Shown: one piece after another, positions 50,750 through 64,000 of the stretch
Position numbering within the stretch: the first letter of the stretch is position 1
Layout: every line of letters starts with the position of its first letter
Source of the DNA: Siphonodentalium dalli
Taxonomy: Eukaryota; Mollusca; Scaphopoda; Gadilida; Siphonodentaliidae
Length of the DNA stretch: 64,000 bases
Direction: 5' to 3'
Assembly (NCBI GenBank): GCA_032622095.1
Contig: CP136062.1
Coordinates: 155,552,875-155,616,874, forward strand
The notes under the pieces: model-generated
Databases searched by the model: none
What the model saw: only the letters and a program-made list of their open reading frames with translations
What the model was told of the DNA's origin: nothing
Made by a program: the position numbers and the translations under genes

Positions 50750-51321
50750 CTGTGCACATGTCTGCTGATGATAATTAGCTGTACATTTCTGGTGACAACC
50801 CCTATTGCTTTACAACTATAATGGAACAGTGCAATTATTTTGTGAAATCGTGGATGGTGGCCAATAAACTGAAATTAATTAGTGACAAAACTGAAGAAAT
50901 GTGAGTGTCTAATCTGGCATACGTAAAGAAAGTTAGCATATATGTTATGACTTTTGATGACACTCAAGTTCACACTCCTACAAGCCACATATGCAAGGCA
51001 ATATACACTGAACTTCGGCGACATTGGAAAATGAGAAAATACATTCAAAACGACTCAATTTTTTAAAAACGTTAGTCATCTCTAAGTATCAGTAGACCTG
51101 ACTACAACAATTCTATTTTAATTGGTGTACTATATAATCAGGTATCTCAGCGTCTGCAGAAAACTGTTGCAAGGATAGTTCTCTGTCGTAGAAGATCTGA
51201 AGACAGATGCAATCTGCAAGAATTACATTGGCTACCTGTAGCAGACATAATTATGTATATACGACGGGGAACTATCCTAGCATATATTCAATGGTATGAA
51301 ACACGCGATCCGTGGAATATA
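50750..51321 (+). mobile_element. L2/CR1-like LINE 3' fragment (copy 2)
   Basis: Counterpart of 12449-13020. Here the catalytic block reads HMSADD rather than HMFADE, and a few codons differ (QRLQKTVARIVLCRRR). The stop codons are shared. Confidence 0.8.
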
Positions 51322-53813
51322 TCACTTCATTCTTCCACTGCCCTTCAAGTTTGTGGACATTCAATGTTAGCCATCCTTGCGTACTTGCCTTGAGGGCTTA
51401 TTGAAATGCTACTCTAGTGAGTAGTTTAAGAATACCAATGCTGATAAATAACTTTAGGAATAGCCATTAAATAAATAAATAAATATTACACAAACATTTC
51501 TTGTAAAAAGTTGGCAAGTCTGATTTCAAAAGGTGATCCACACCAAGTGACCAGACATCTTACTAGCATAGCTGCGCTGAATGTGGGATCCCACATTTCA
51601 TCAAAACCAAGAGACAGTGAAAATTATAATGCATTCTGGAGGACTATTGCCTACATGTCTCTGATTGGTGTAGAAACCTACCAAATTATAAAAAAATACG
51701 TCTCTTGTGAGAGAGTTTCGACAGCCCGTGCACCATGCACGCCCGCATCGCCGAAGTGAATTAAGTCACATTAACGTAGTAGATAATTATACAAATTATC
51801 GCGGTATATTTGCTAAAACATATGGTATATAATACCAATCTCATAATGGAAAGTATCATTTGTTACGTCTTGATTATCTAACCGAGGAACGGCAAGAGTT
51901 GATGCTTGAAATTAACACATGCTTCCAATAATAATTCATACTGGAATCGCAAAGGGAAATTACTGTTTAAAGTTAAATAGCCCTAAATAAAACAAGCAAA
52001 TAAGATACAACTCGACATTCCGATTTGTTAGCACCAAATTGGGCACCACTATTTAGCAAATTCCCGCCACATTTATAGTTATATCCTTGATATAAGTACT
52101 TTAATGGTGTGGTTTATAGATACATGAGTGACGGATAGACGCCGTTGGTGTCATGGCGGGAGGGGGGGGGGCACATAATGATAACAACTATATTGTAGAA
52201 TTCCACTAAACTTGTATGATATATTTATAATGTATAATGTATTCAAACGTTTCAGGCGCGGGTCCAGTGGAATACATTATTTTTCTTTCTTTCGCTTTCC
52301 TTCAAGTTTATGGACATTCAATGTGAGTCATCCGAACTTGCCTTGAGGGCTGATTGAAATGCTACGCGGATGAGTCTTTATTCGTCTCCATGGTATACTA
52401 TGAACTTCTGTCGTACATCTCCATCAACCTTGTATAAAATGTTCCCAACGCCATGCTATAGGGATTTTAATCAGTCGATGTCATGGTTGGGGATCAAGGA
52501 AGGAACATGATACAAACTTCTTTGTCATCGATTGCCACCAGACGAATACATAGTGGAATTTAGATTGTACATGGCATTTAGGGTATGATTTAAAGTTGGC
52601 AAAGTGCACCGTCGAAGTGAATGATGGACCCGAAGCTCTTTATAATGTGTTTTCACTGGGGCCCGAACCATTCAATTGTATAAAGGTTACACCCCCACTA
52701 TTTCAGAACCAAATAAGTCCAATATGAACATATGTGGATATTTAAGTCAGACATGAACCTATTTGTACGAGAGTGTTCTGGAAATGTATATGTATGCGTC
52801 TATATGATATACTGCACTACATGGTGTACTTTAAAGTAACATGGCGTTATGCGCTCCGAAATACACCTAATAATATTCGCTATAGATTTTTCCCGGTATC
52901 GAAATAGGTCGAGATATACTTCCATTTTACGGCAGTATAGTCCCAGACAGACGAATTGAACTCATACAAAATATAACTTTGAAGACGGTGTTTGGGTGCT
53001 AAACAAACAACAGCCATGTCACGGCATGGCACATTAAAGATAATTCTGTGTTACGCTATTCCTGATATTGTAGAAATAAAGAGCGTTTGTTTCATTTCTG
53101 TGCGAAAAATTGAAAACAGCTGGAAGATGTCTGTAACCATGGCAATTATTTATCAGAGCATATATATGATGCCGGAATATAAATAGTTCGTGTATCTGTC
53201 AACCTATATTATACCTCCTACTAAATTAGGCAGAAAATATTTGGAAGCTCGAAAGAGCCATGTCCGTTTAACATACTAAACACATGGTGCGTTCTAAATC
53301 AGGAATCGAAGTCGGATAAACCATATGTTAACGACCTTGCCTAAACCTACACACAAGGCTCGTCCTGATTGGTCAGTATCCTGTATTCCCATGCAGACGC
53401 GGACCGTCCTTTTGTAGTACAATTCTAGATATTTTTAATTGTACCACAAACAATGTGGTACAATCAGTGAAATGCTGCCAACGCCTCGAAATTTCAGAAG
53501 TCAAACCATACGGCCATTGGCTAATGTCATGCTAAAGACTGAAGAAAGAGACATATAATGACTAACTACTGTATTATACTGATTTTTATTTAAGTTAGAA
53601 CAAAAATAAGTCTTAAGTGAATTTGTTTGCCACAAAAACAATGGAAAGGGGTTGTCGTTCAATAGTGACGCTATGTTTCACTATCAGGTCTAAGAGAAGA
53701 ATTGTTTGGTGGAAAATCTTACCACGCAGAGCTAGAAACTGGGCTATTATATAACAGTTTGAACATATGTCACTACAATTTCGACCAAACCATACAGTCG
53801 AATTACAAAAGAA

Positions 53814-53931
53814 ATAAATACACTGCGCATCGACGTGTATAGTATAATTTGACCACATAAACTGATTGTACTACCCCGCTTCGCGTCGTCCTACAATCAG
53901 TTTCTTTGTGGCCGATGCGCAGTGTATTTAT
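53814..53931. repeat. 118-bp palindromic MITE-like hairpin (copy 2)
   Basis: Counterpart of 15532-15649; both arm pairs are unchanged. Confidence 0.75.
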
Positions 53932-55049
53932 GTCTTAAATAGATAAGAGCAACATTTCTATAAAGTGTCGCACAATTAACTAAACTTATATAGTCATCTC
54001 CGTGATATGATGTATTCGTTTTAAAGTATAGTTTTCATACTCATAAGAGTCGCCGATAGGTAAAGGAATCGCTATATGGCTAGTTAGGTGTTTCAAAGTG
54101 GGCAGATAGGCGCCGTTGGGTATGAGGAGCTAGAAAACAACAGCATTTATTATAGGCATCAACATGATACTAATCGTGCGGCTTGAAGATAAAGATGTTC
54201 TGAATTGGGGTGGAGTTGATGCATTAAATTGATAAAGACGGAGTTACCGATATCAAAATGTTTGGTTAGTTTTTAAAGATCTACAGTCCGATTTAACACC
54301 AGATGACCGAATTATTTGAGATAATGACCAGCTTACCGGGACAATTAAAAAGGAAAACTGAATTCAATTATCATCTGTTCTATGGCACGAGCGTCGCGAC
54401 AATTGACAAAGGCATATACACCAGGTTTACGCGTATACAATATCATAATTAGAAATGCTGTGTATTATATTCCATGTTTGGGCAACGGAATCATAGCTTC
54501 TCTTTAACAGAGACACTCTTTAACAGAGATCGCTGGAATATTGCTCAGTCGACAGAAATTGAAGTCGACATCTGACCATCGAAACCTCCCACTAATGGAC
54601 CCAATCATCTTTATTTTGTGAATCAACGTTATTGCTGAGTACTCAGTTGTGATACAATCTGTAAGATTACTGTGGTAATAATCTTCTATAACCGATGTCT
54701 ATTACACGTCCATGTTGTGTTTACTTCTTGACACGGGTCGAATTAATGGTGTTAAACTAAAGACAACAATGTGATTCAGTGTATATGATCCATGTATAAG
54801 ATTGACGTTGTATTATGCCAATTTGTGGAAAACATTAACTACCTTGACCAAATATATTCCTATCAAATGTCCCCATAAAATGTTCACGTCACTTTAACCT
54901 GGACAACGCCGGGTCACCATGCTAGTACTATATATAGCATGTAATAAAATGCGTAGGAGCTGGGAGGAACACACTACTCACGTGACTATTTCTGGCAAGC
55001 AACGTTAGAATGTGATTATTTATTATAATTAGATGAGGATTCAGCGTCC

Positions 55050-55058
55050 TATATAAAG
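55050..55058 (+). promoter_or_regulatory. TATA box of RGK gene copy 2
   Basis: The TATATAAAG element and the CACGTG E-box (54979-54984) are both retained at the same spacing as in copy 1. Transcription of copy 2 is therefore not obviously disabled, even though its first splice donor is. Confidence 0.55.
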
Positions 55059-58000
55059 AGTCGTAGATAGGGACACCACTCATAACGCATTTGCAACTCA
55101 TCAGTTAATAAACCATCGCTGACATTTATATCGCACCTTCGATATCCTGTAATTTGTCAAAATGTCTCGTCAAAATTATAAAATTAATGCTGAGGATCGT
55201 GACATTAACTCCTGTCGTTCTTTCAGCTTCACATCAAAAGGACTGATCAATAAGGGGGATTCGATGCAATCTCTGAGTGACGTAAGCCTAACATCAAGTA
55301 GTGGCGAATCGAGCGATAGTTCTTCCCGTACTTCTAGCTGTTCTGACTTCTTTTACGCAGACGAATCGGTGCTACGCCAAGAATGCTGCCGTGTAGCTGT
55401 CGTAGGTTCACATGGCGTTGGGAAGACGGCCCTGATACGACAATTTATGACTTCAGAATACGTTGGTGATGTCGACGATGTGGAAGATTGGTACCGTTAA
55501 TTTATTTTATTGTTTAAAGATTCGAATGGGCACCTAATTAGTACCTAAGGTAATTTCCAGATAATATCAATATCAAATATAACCAGAACGCGCCACATGG
55601 CTTTTTGTCTCTGGAAGTTACATAATTATAATACATAAGACATGACTTTGTTCAGGAAATTGAACGGCACCGATCTCCAGTACCGGGGCTGTATACAAAT
55701 CATATATTCCTTTCTTCAAATCGTCCATTGATGAACTCGCGACTACAAAACAAGGTAAACTGTTCATGTTAGAAATTACACGTGAAAAACATATTTACGG
55801 ATATCCTTTTTTAAGTATGTCCCTTGTAATTTGAGTTCATGTCCTCGGTTCCGTTTGTAATCAGCGAATACAAAATAATAACACCGGTCCGTGTTATACA
55901 AACCGTTCTGATATATAGAAACCTCGATAAAATCGCCCCTAAATCGTCTATTATTCATATATTTGAGTTTTACGATGCGTAAACCAGACATAAGAATAAA
56001 CGCGATGTGTTGCGTCCCAAAGGGATAATTACACTCACTTCATTTGCTGTAGTATTTTCCCCATCGATATCCAAATATTAAATGCTTTTAAATAGGGTAA
56101 TTATATTGGTATGGGAATGGACGTTGCATATTAAATTTCGCTATGACAACGCAAGACGTCGCGGCAACGTCACTACAAAGTTCCCAATATTTAACAATAG
56201 TTCACATTTAATCTATGTGTGTATATAAGTGTATTACGGGTTGATAGTTTTCACTAAAATAACTATAATTATTAATCGACGTATCATAACAAAATGACAG
56301 ATTGAATGGCATTTATCGTGTCCGACCAAAAACTGTTCGCAATATACAGATATGGTAAATGGACCAATATCATATCAATTAGCCAGGCTGCTTAACAAAA
56401 GGTAAACAAATGTACGACAGATTATAAGACATCGCTATCGCGACGAGCACTGACGGAAATCGTTATTGTATGCTGTAACCCTTGCTACACTAAAGCATCA
56501 TTGAATAGTTGTGATCCCAAATGAAATGTTCAGACAATAAGCTCAACAAACGACCATTGTCTTTGTTGAACTTATTATCTGGACGGTTCCCTCAACAAAT
56601 AGGGCTCCTTCTGCTATATTATGTATCTGTCGTCTGTTTTTATCACATAACATGCCTCCAAACAAATAATAGACTATTCCAACATACCGTCGTGCGTGCA
56701 AGTGAGTTAATTGTGGTCCTAAATATTCACATAGGTTCATATTGAACTAATTTGATTATGACATAATCCCATAGAGAGCTTATACGGTTATTATATGTCG
56801 CGTCGATGAAAAAGTGACAAAAGAATTCCAATATGGGCTTATTTATTATTGAAAGAGTCCCATAATGGACTGTTTTAAAATCCGCTTATATGTCCACATA
56901 GAGCATACATTGAGCCTATTTCGCACACAAAAACAAGCCCGTTATAAGCTTATTTTCACGAGAACAGGCTGATTATTCATATGTACACTTTTCAACTGAC
57001 TATGAAAATCCATTTAGTATAGCAAGAGTTAATGCCCCTCACCCAAAGTTAACTTAGTTAAGTATAAAATATTGGAAACGTTTACAACATAGCTGTGACA
57101 TTGACAGATAATTTTCCCGAGAATACGAAGCCGGTATATTATTACGTCATGAATTATCAACCAACATGTATCATACCTCCTTCCAAATTATGTTGACAGA
57201 ATTTGGAATCTCGAATGAGTCATTTGAGGACTTAAAATATTTGTCAAATTTTACTCTTCAGGTACCAAATCGCTTCTATAATAATAAATAATTTCAGAAA
57301 TCAAATAAATCATTACATACATTATTGTTTTGGCCATATGAGAGGAAGCTTCATTAATTTTGTGTCACAATGTTGATTTTATGATTTATTACATAGCACA
57401 GCCCCATATATTGCAATGAAGAATAAACCAGCCACATTTAGGCCAATACATTATTGCGGATCACCGCCTAACGATATATTAAGACATGTCTCCTCAGACC
57501 TTAAAATATATCTAGTAGTAATTTTAAATTCCTAGGCAAATATTTTGACAAGAACATTACAATAAAATTGAAAATGTCGACAAAAAAGCTTGGAAACACG
57601 GAAGATTTCTAACACAGTGTTTTTGGCAAAAAAAAAGCTTGGCATCACAAATTATTAACACCGATATGGAGAATAACAGTGTCGGTAAGATGATGTCATG
57701 TTTTATATTGCTTGCTACTATTTCCAGTTCTGCCTTTTCTAGCTATGCTTCTGCTGTAACAGTGCTGTTCACAATTGGTATTCTGAAATTCGATTTGTTG
57801 TTTGCATTGATTCATTCGCTATATTCCAGAAGATGATGACGATAACATCAAACAGGTGTCTGTCATGTTAAATGGAGAACAAGTATGGCAATGCTTTAAC
57901 GAGGAACTAACACATCAGGTATGATCTAATCCATACCACGGACATTTTGCTCCTATTCACTGTCTAAAATATATTTCATGCTAGAAATTAAATATAATGA

Positions 58001-58234
58001 CGGCCGGTACGACTATATATATCTCGAGTTTTAAATTAAAGATGTATTCATGTTTCCAAACCACCCGTAACTGGCATGGGGCGACAAATGTGTTTACTGA
58101 AAGTACACATTTCAAAGATAACATATAGCATATAATTTTTTTATCAGTCGATGTATTCGCCTACAATTACAATACTTAAGTTAAGAAATACGTTATGATT
58201 ACATATATAATAAAGCTGAGTGTAAAATTTTCAA

Positions 58235-58296
58235 GAGTGGAATTGTGGTTTTAACCACGAGTCTTTTGGCGAGTTTTTAAAACCACAATTCCACTC
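58235..58296. repeat. 20-bp-arm hairpin in RGK intron 2 (copy 2)
   Basis: Unchanged counterpart of 19952-20013. Confidence 0.75.
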
Positions 58297-61200
58297 GTGG
58301 TGACAATGTGGTAATGATGGTCCTATATTCGAGGGGCACACTTACTCAATTTAAGATATTACGGAAGTAGTGGCACGGGTTACTGTTTATTTAGCAAGTG
58401 TCTAAACTCGAGGGAAATGTGCGGCCCAAGCAGCCCAACATATTTATTGATTTATTTTAATTGTGATTTTGCGAAATAGTGAATTGGCATATACTAATAA
58501 ATGACGCTTCCGCGTGCATCGTCTTGGTCGCTGCGGGACTTTCAACTCTTCCAAAAAACAGGATCTTTGTTTGTAATGTATGTCAGTAAGTGCCTATTCG
58601 GGGTACCAGTTACAACAACAACAATAACAACATCCAGCCTATGATTCATGGAAAAATGTTATTAAAAAGTTGATGTACATGATACAATCTAAACGCACAA
58701 ATACGAAAACAAAGTTGTTTAAATGAGAACTTTACAAGAAATATTGTTGTCGCTCTGAAACTTCGAAACTATGAAATAACTGGATACACAATTAATTATC
58801 AAACAAGAGTATTTTATGTGTCACGTCTCGTTCCGAAAATATCATTATACACACCATCTGATAACGCAGTTTATTCAGGGACGGGTGTGTAAATAAGGGG
58901 CCACAGTTATTTGAAAGATGACTGAAAGTTGAACCCACAACACTTACACAATGTACGTATGCCTGGGTTGGGCACAGGCTAGAATTTCATATTTGACACA
59001 TAAATCATTTTAATGTGGGCCGGTATCAAGGTTAAAAATGGTCACCACTCGGATTTCGAAAACAAATTTATTTCATGCAGATGACAAATTTTGATAAGTG
59101 AGACCAGTATATGTAGCCACTGTTTCGCGGACATCGCTGCTACCTGATACGGGTGTGGTAAAAGTAAAATGAAACATTATTTTCAAAACTAACAAAACAT
59201 GCTCTAATTATCACCAACCTTTTCTCAATACACACACCACATCCCTTTTACCCCTACTGAACATTTGAAACCAGACTGTCACCTTAATGGGCGTGTCATT
59301 TCGTTTGTTTGCGATGGAGACCATATCTACACATGCTATGTATGATAATATGTATAATGATCGTTGACACGCCATGTATATTTTCAACCGCAATAAGCAA
59401 TATTGGTTGCGGTTTAACGCCACGTGGATATTTTCCCCCATCATATTTTGTTTGAAAAGGTCTAAAAGGCTATTACTATAAATTATTTAAGCTCACACTT
59501 CTTGAATGAAATTTTAATAAAATTTCAGTCGTCCACTGTACCTTGCAGTGTGAATGTTAGCATTTCAGTTAAGATTAAAAGAGCATGATACCTTGAAGAA
59601 GTACATATCATTTGAAGAAACATCAATGACGACATATACACATTGATGTGGACAAAGGCGACATATGCCAATATGTACACAAGCAGAGTGGTATATATAA
59701 CATGAAATGTTCCTTCTAAGTCGGTAGATTTGCCGAAACATTGTTAGTGAGAATATTGTCAAATTGATGCGATGCCAAACACTCCTGCACGGTGATAAAA
59801 TAAATTGGAGAATAATCTTTCTCACAGTATTTATAATTAACAGATAATATATCAAAACACATCATCATTATTATATATTAAATAAATGCAGTGAATATGG
59901 CGAAATAGTTTTCATTAGTTTATCGCCGATTGTTGCGTCCAGAATCGAGAAGTAAATATCTACATTTGAGCGAAGTTCAGATATTTTCTATGGAGTACTC
60001 ACTATTTGCTTGACATTTTCGGCGATGTTAGTAGAATGACACATTCACCAAATTGGCATAGCACAGGATACTAATGGTGATATTTGCTGGTCTTGCAATG
60101 ACTTGCATGTGACATTCCAGTTTCTGCAGGTGTGGGTGCAGACATAAGACAGGGTGCATATCGAATCAACTTAACAAATAATAATTGTGATATTTAGAGA
60201 AGGGACACTCCAGTTTCAGCAGGGCCGGGTGTAAAATGATGGGAGCATCAAACCAGTGCACACTAACTATAATATGAACCCTCAACACAATGCCTGGTTA
60301 GAGCACAGGTTTATGCTTTAAGAATTGGTTGCAGCATTATTATTTTAATTGGGATAGCAATAGACAGAGTGACATACACCCCTTGGTATTATGTGACACA
60401 AACGACATTTTCGAGCATAACTGGAAGAACGCTATTTCCTAACTCCAACATCAAAACTGTTCTAAATACTCACCATTGGGATTTTCAACAACAAATTTGT
60501 TTTAATGCAGATGATAAATGTAGGTGGTAAAACGGCATCAGCATCGGTGGCCACTGTTTTGCAGAAATCGGTACTACTGCGGGTGGGAGGCAACGTAGTC
60601 TGAAACAATATTTTTTCAAAACTCAAAGAAACCCGATAAAGCTCACAAATTAATAACTAACATTCTCTCAATACACGTGGCATATCCAAGGTGCCAGCAA
60701 ACACTGGTACACTATTTTAAGAAATTTTGAGCGACAAATGTTGAGTGTCGCACCATTATCTAAATGAAAATCGTACAAGGATTTGTAGAAATTGGCTGGA
60801 ATCCTGAAAACATATTATAGTTTATTGATATTTAAAGTGACTTAAATGCGAGGGTTTATTACGCTGTGATATTTTTGTCTTTTTTGGAGATAATGTTTTA
60901 GTTTTGCCACTTTCCTTCAATATCACGTTAAAATATGTCTCTTGTGCCTAAAACGACAGTAATCCGTAACCACACTAAGGGCGTCTCATTCTGTACAAGC
61001 TGGCGGTGTATGTCTTGGTCAAAAGCCATGACTAGTGCTTGATCAATCAATTGAACATAATGCTCGATTATTCCTGGATGATAATTTACAAGATGCTGAT
61101 GTTGAGAGGGGGTTCATCGGTCTTTGTCTTGAATACATTTGTTCTGGATATTCCTCTCGTTATAACTATTAAAGTCGGCATTTCTACGTTGGCCTTAAGT

Positions 61201-62061
61201 TTTGTTATATGATGAGTCAGTCGTTTCCTATGATTGCCAATACTGGAAATGACACTGAGACACTGTTTTTTTGTATATATGTAAATGTTTAGACAATATG
61301 TAGTCGGTACGGGTGGGGCATGGAAAGTGTTTTGGACGTGTGCATATTATATCCACTGCCCCAGCTGCGTGGCGCTATTTGGTTATATTTAAAAAATGCT
61401 CGTTGCGAGGTGAGAATTGGGAGTCTGGCGGTGTAGAACCTTTACAAATGGCGGGGCAACATGTGTCGTATATACTGATTTGTAATTGGTGGAAGAAATT
61501 AATCTATTTGCCCGCATGCTGAAAAAACAAATTCTTTAAATACAAATTTGTTGAAAATAATCAAGGATTTTGATTTGAGTTGCCTGCTCCTATAAATTTT
61601 ATCTAGACTAATGGCATTGAAATATTATATTGTACGAAATTTACCAACACTGACTGATATGCCAGGCACCAGAACAACATGTATGGCATTGTTGATTAGA
61701 CACCATCAATTGAACAGGGATTAAACAAAGATGGTGGAAAAAGAGTCATGAGCTATTTTAGAATCTGGATATCCAGCATTTCTCTACGATGTACAACTCA
61801 ACTTGAGCAACCTGGGTATATGCTGCTCAACTTTAAACAACTAGGATATCTACCGTATACTATATGCACCGTTTGGTGGAAATCGACTCGTCCGACGACA
61901 AGTAAAACCAATTTAATTAAACAGTGGTGGTGTAGAAAGTGGGGGTGACTGAACATAGCTGCTGTTATGACAAATTCATATTAACATACGAACATGTCAC
62001 TGAATATAGTTGGGTGTCACGACCTTAGGAAAACATCAAATTTGAATCTCTGAAAGATGAC

Positions 62062-62305
62062 AATAACTCTAACCATAACTCTAACCGGAACGCGACCTCA
62101 ATCCTAACCCGAACCGGTATGGGACGGTACCCTAACACTAACGAGGACGGAACCGTACCATAACACAAACCGAGACGGGACCATAAACTGATCCGTAACT
62201 CTAACAGGGATACGACGGGACCTTAAGCATAATCCTAACCGGGACGGGACCTTCGTCCGGGCGGAACAATCGGTACCGAACCATAACTCTAACCATAACT
62301 CGGGG
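62062..62305. repeat. Telomere-like minisatellite island in RGK intron 2, copy 2
   Basis: This is the counterpart of 23790-24036 with several substitutions. The AAACATCAAATTTGAATC direct repeats flank it here as well (near 62032 and 62308). Confidence 0.85.
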
Positions 62306-64000
62306 CAAACATCAAATTTGAATCCCTGGAAGATGACGTGGGGCAGAAACAAAATACTGATTTCCAAACATGACAATAAAGAGACAGTTTCAACATATGT
62401 TTATATTACATGAGTTTAATCCGTAACATGATACGGACATATACGTTCAGAAGAGATATCCGTCATGGCTACTGGTTGAGGTGGTTACTTCAAATAAACG
62501 AGATAAATCACTACCATGACTAATCTACGATATGAGCATCACATTGAATCCTGATAATAAAGGAATATGAGAACGGTAACATGGGAATATGGACATCGAG
62601 GTGTTATCCTGTAATCAGGTAAGATTTAATCTAGTAATTAATGAGGACCTATGTTGACATTTCTGCTCAAATTTTATTTCAATGAATTATGTTTAAGGAG
62701 ACTAATTACCACCACCCAACTACCACATACAAGTTCGAACTGATTTATGATAATATATTCCCCGCACAGGAACAATTATTCAAAACATTACTATTTATGG
62801 TTTTGCGCAATCATTCCGAAACTCGTTCTGTATGTGACTAGTTCGTATCTATAGTAAAATATATAAGTTTACTGAACCAATTCGATAGTGTTTCGTGTAA
62901 TGTTGTCGTTGGTAGCTATATAATATTATACAGATACATACCATTGTTGGAAGGTTATACTATACAGTTCTAGTTTGATGTAAGCAGATCACTCAACAAA
63001 AATATTTCCATGATGTTGAGTTGTTAACTTATTACACACTATAACAATAATTTAAGTTCGCTGGAAAATCAGGTTACTCAATGAGGAAGCCTACAACTGT
63101 AAGAGTTTACGCTTACCTGGTTGTTCTCCCTTTTACAGAATATGGTTCCAACTCATGACTGCGAAATCTACGTAGTTGTCTACTCGCGAGGAGACCGGAA
63201 GTCCTTTCGCCACGCAATTGACATCCTGTTCCATTTGCGCCGAGTGAGCAAAGTCACCAAGCCCATCATTTTGGTGGAGAACAAGTGCGATCTTGTCCGG
63301 ACAAAGGTCATCGCCGCCGGAGGTGAGTACCGTGTCTTTGCCAAACACTGAATTACTAGTAGTTTCCGAATGAAATGTTCAGATAAGTTCTACAACCGGC
63401 CAGTGTAGAAACTATTTTCTGAACATTATATATAGGTATGACTCATCTGCACTTGTATTATATGTTCGTCTGTCGTCTGCTAATAATATGTCATTCCAAT
63501 ATATACTGTTATACCTGATGGGAGAAACTATTTTGTGATGACATGGTTAACATCTCCATGGACAGTTTATTACATATATTATTTTAGATGTTCTAGCAAT
63601 GGGTCAATATCTTCAAAAGTTTAAATATGTTCACTAGACGCACAAAACACTTAAATATACTTTACCTAGATCCAGCTATGTATGGGGCCATCTCCAACTC
63701 TCTTCAATAGAATATATGCAATAAATTAATGAATTTGAGTCGTCGTGCATGAGTGAAAAAAACAGTAATTTAGTCTATTACATCGCCCATGAAGAGTATG
63801 TACTGTCGCAAAGGGAGATAAATCATGAGTCAGAAATAAGCTAAATGTTTTTGAGCAGAAATAACAATTCTAACTTAAATTGAACGTGAGTTGAATCCTT
63901 GTGAACATCTGCAGTACACCGGTTTATCACATAATTAACCGTTAACCCCGTCCCAATGTTTTAGTAAGACACACGTGTATTATCGCTGCGCGCAGTGACG

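Larger units (their letters stand above)
55162..63322 (+). pseudogene. RGK-family GTPase, copy 2, exons 1-3 only, exon 1 splice donor lost
   Basis: Exons matching copy 1 lie at 55162-55486, 57830-57918 and 63139-63322; exon 4 lies beyond the window. Where copy 1 has AAG|GTTGGT at the exon 1 donor, copy 2 has AAG|ATTGGT (55487-55488). Retaining intron 1 gives a stop codon at 55498-55500 (112 aa). The nearest downstream GT (55491) would create TGA at the junction with exon 2. Either outcome removes everything after the P-loop. Between copies there are seven amino-acid changes (M>I, Y>N, E>D and G>R in exon 1, N>D and N>H in exon 2, N>K in exon 3) and two silent ones. Promoter and start codon are intact. 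Read as a decaying duplicate or null allele; a single base error in the assembly would undo the call. Confidence 0.75.
38246..64000 (+). repeat. 38.2-kb repeat unit, copy 2 (truncated by window end)
   Basis: This is the second copy of positions 1-25730. Relative to copy 1 it lacks 12 bp near 40540, 18 bp near 43598 (between ATCGA direct repeats) and 20 bp near 52470. It carries about 28 extra bp near 47740 and about 225 extra bp at 49060-49275, and has several deletions at 49650-50180. Segmental duplication and assembly of two haplotypes in tandem both fit these data. Confidence 0.97.

Noticed and set aside
1-64000. Search for CRISPR arrays, bacterial operons, rRNA genes or full tRNA genes
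   Set aside because: None seen. Introns, animal transposons and AT-rich spacers indicate eukaryotic nuclear DNA; the direct repeats present are minisatellites, not CRISPR arrays.

Overview
This window is animal nuclear DNA: AT-rich, intron-bearing and dominated by degraded transposons. It carries one recognisable cellular gene, a split gene for an RGK-family (Rad/Gem/Rem-like) small GTPase. The mix of Helitron, Tx1/L1-like and L2/CR1-like LINEs, a hAT element, a tRNA-derived SINE head and CCCTAA-rich minisatellites suggests an invertebrate, most plausibly a mollusc or other lophotrochozoan. That placement is inference.

The main architectural fact is a near-identical repeat about 38.2 kb long. 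Positions 1-25730 reappear, in the same order and orientation, at 38246-64000. By eye the copies differ by about 1-2% substitutions plus scattered indels. Both window edges lie inside the repeat, so its true breakpoints are not visible. It is either a recent tandem segmental duplication or two haplotypes placed end to end by the assembler.

Copy 1 layout. 1-ca. 215: N-terminal part of a Helitron protein (minus strand). 340-2990: nothing recognised. 2990-4680 and 10820-12395: two members (A and B) of an unclassified dispersed repeat. 5168-5252: tRNA-derived SINE head. 6883-7105: 73-bp tandem repeat. 7700-9373: decayed Tx1/L1-like reverse transcriptase. 9900-10590: LINE gag-like ORF1 (minus). 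12449-13020: L2/CR1-like reverse transcriptase fragment. 13126-16690: noncoding, with hairpins. 16767-26677: RGK gene (TATA box, four exons, 268 codons), whose introns carry palindromic elements, a 380-480 bp direct repeat and a small telomere-like minisatellite. 27450-30605: 3.1 kb array mixing CCCTAA with GGGACGGGACC. 31160-33423: a direct repeat and an inverted-repeat element. 33424-35948: two roughly 500-bp inverted arms with a hAT element (34093-35373, perfect 8-bp target duplication) inserted between them. 36190-38420: Helitron remnant (minus) with an internal tandem duplication, running into copy 2.

Copy 2 (38246-64000) repeats this layout up to RGK intron 3. Its RGK exon 1 has lost the GT splice donor (GT to AT), and 7 of the 9 coding differences between the copies change an amino acid. 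Copy 2 is therefore probably decaying, or is a non-functional allele. Apart from the RGK genes, no functional protein-coding gene can be supported; the other open frames are transposon remnants or chance frames.
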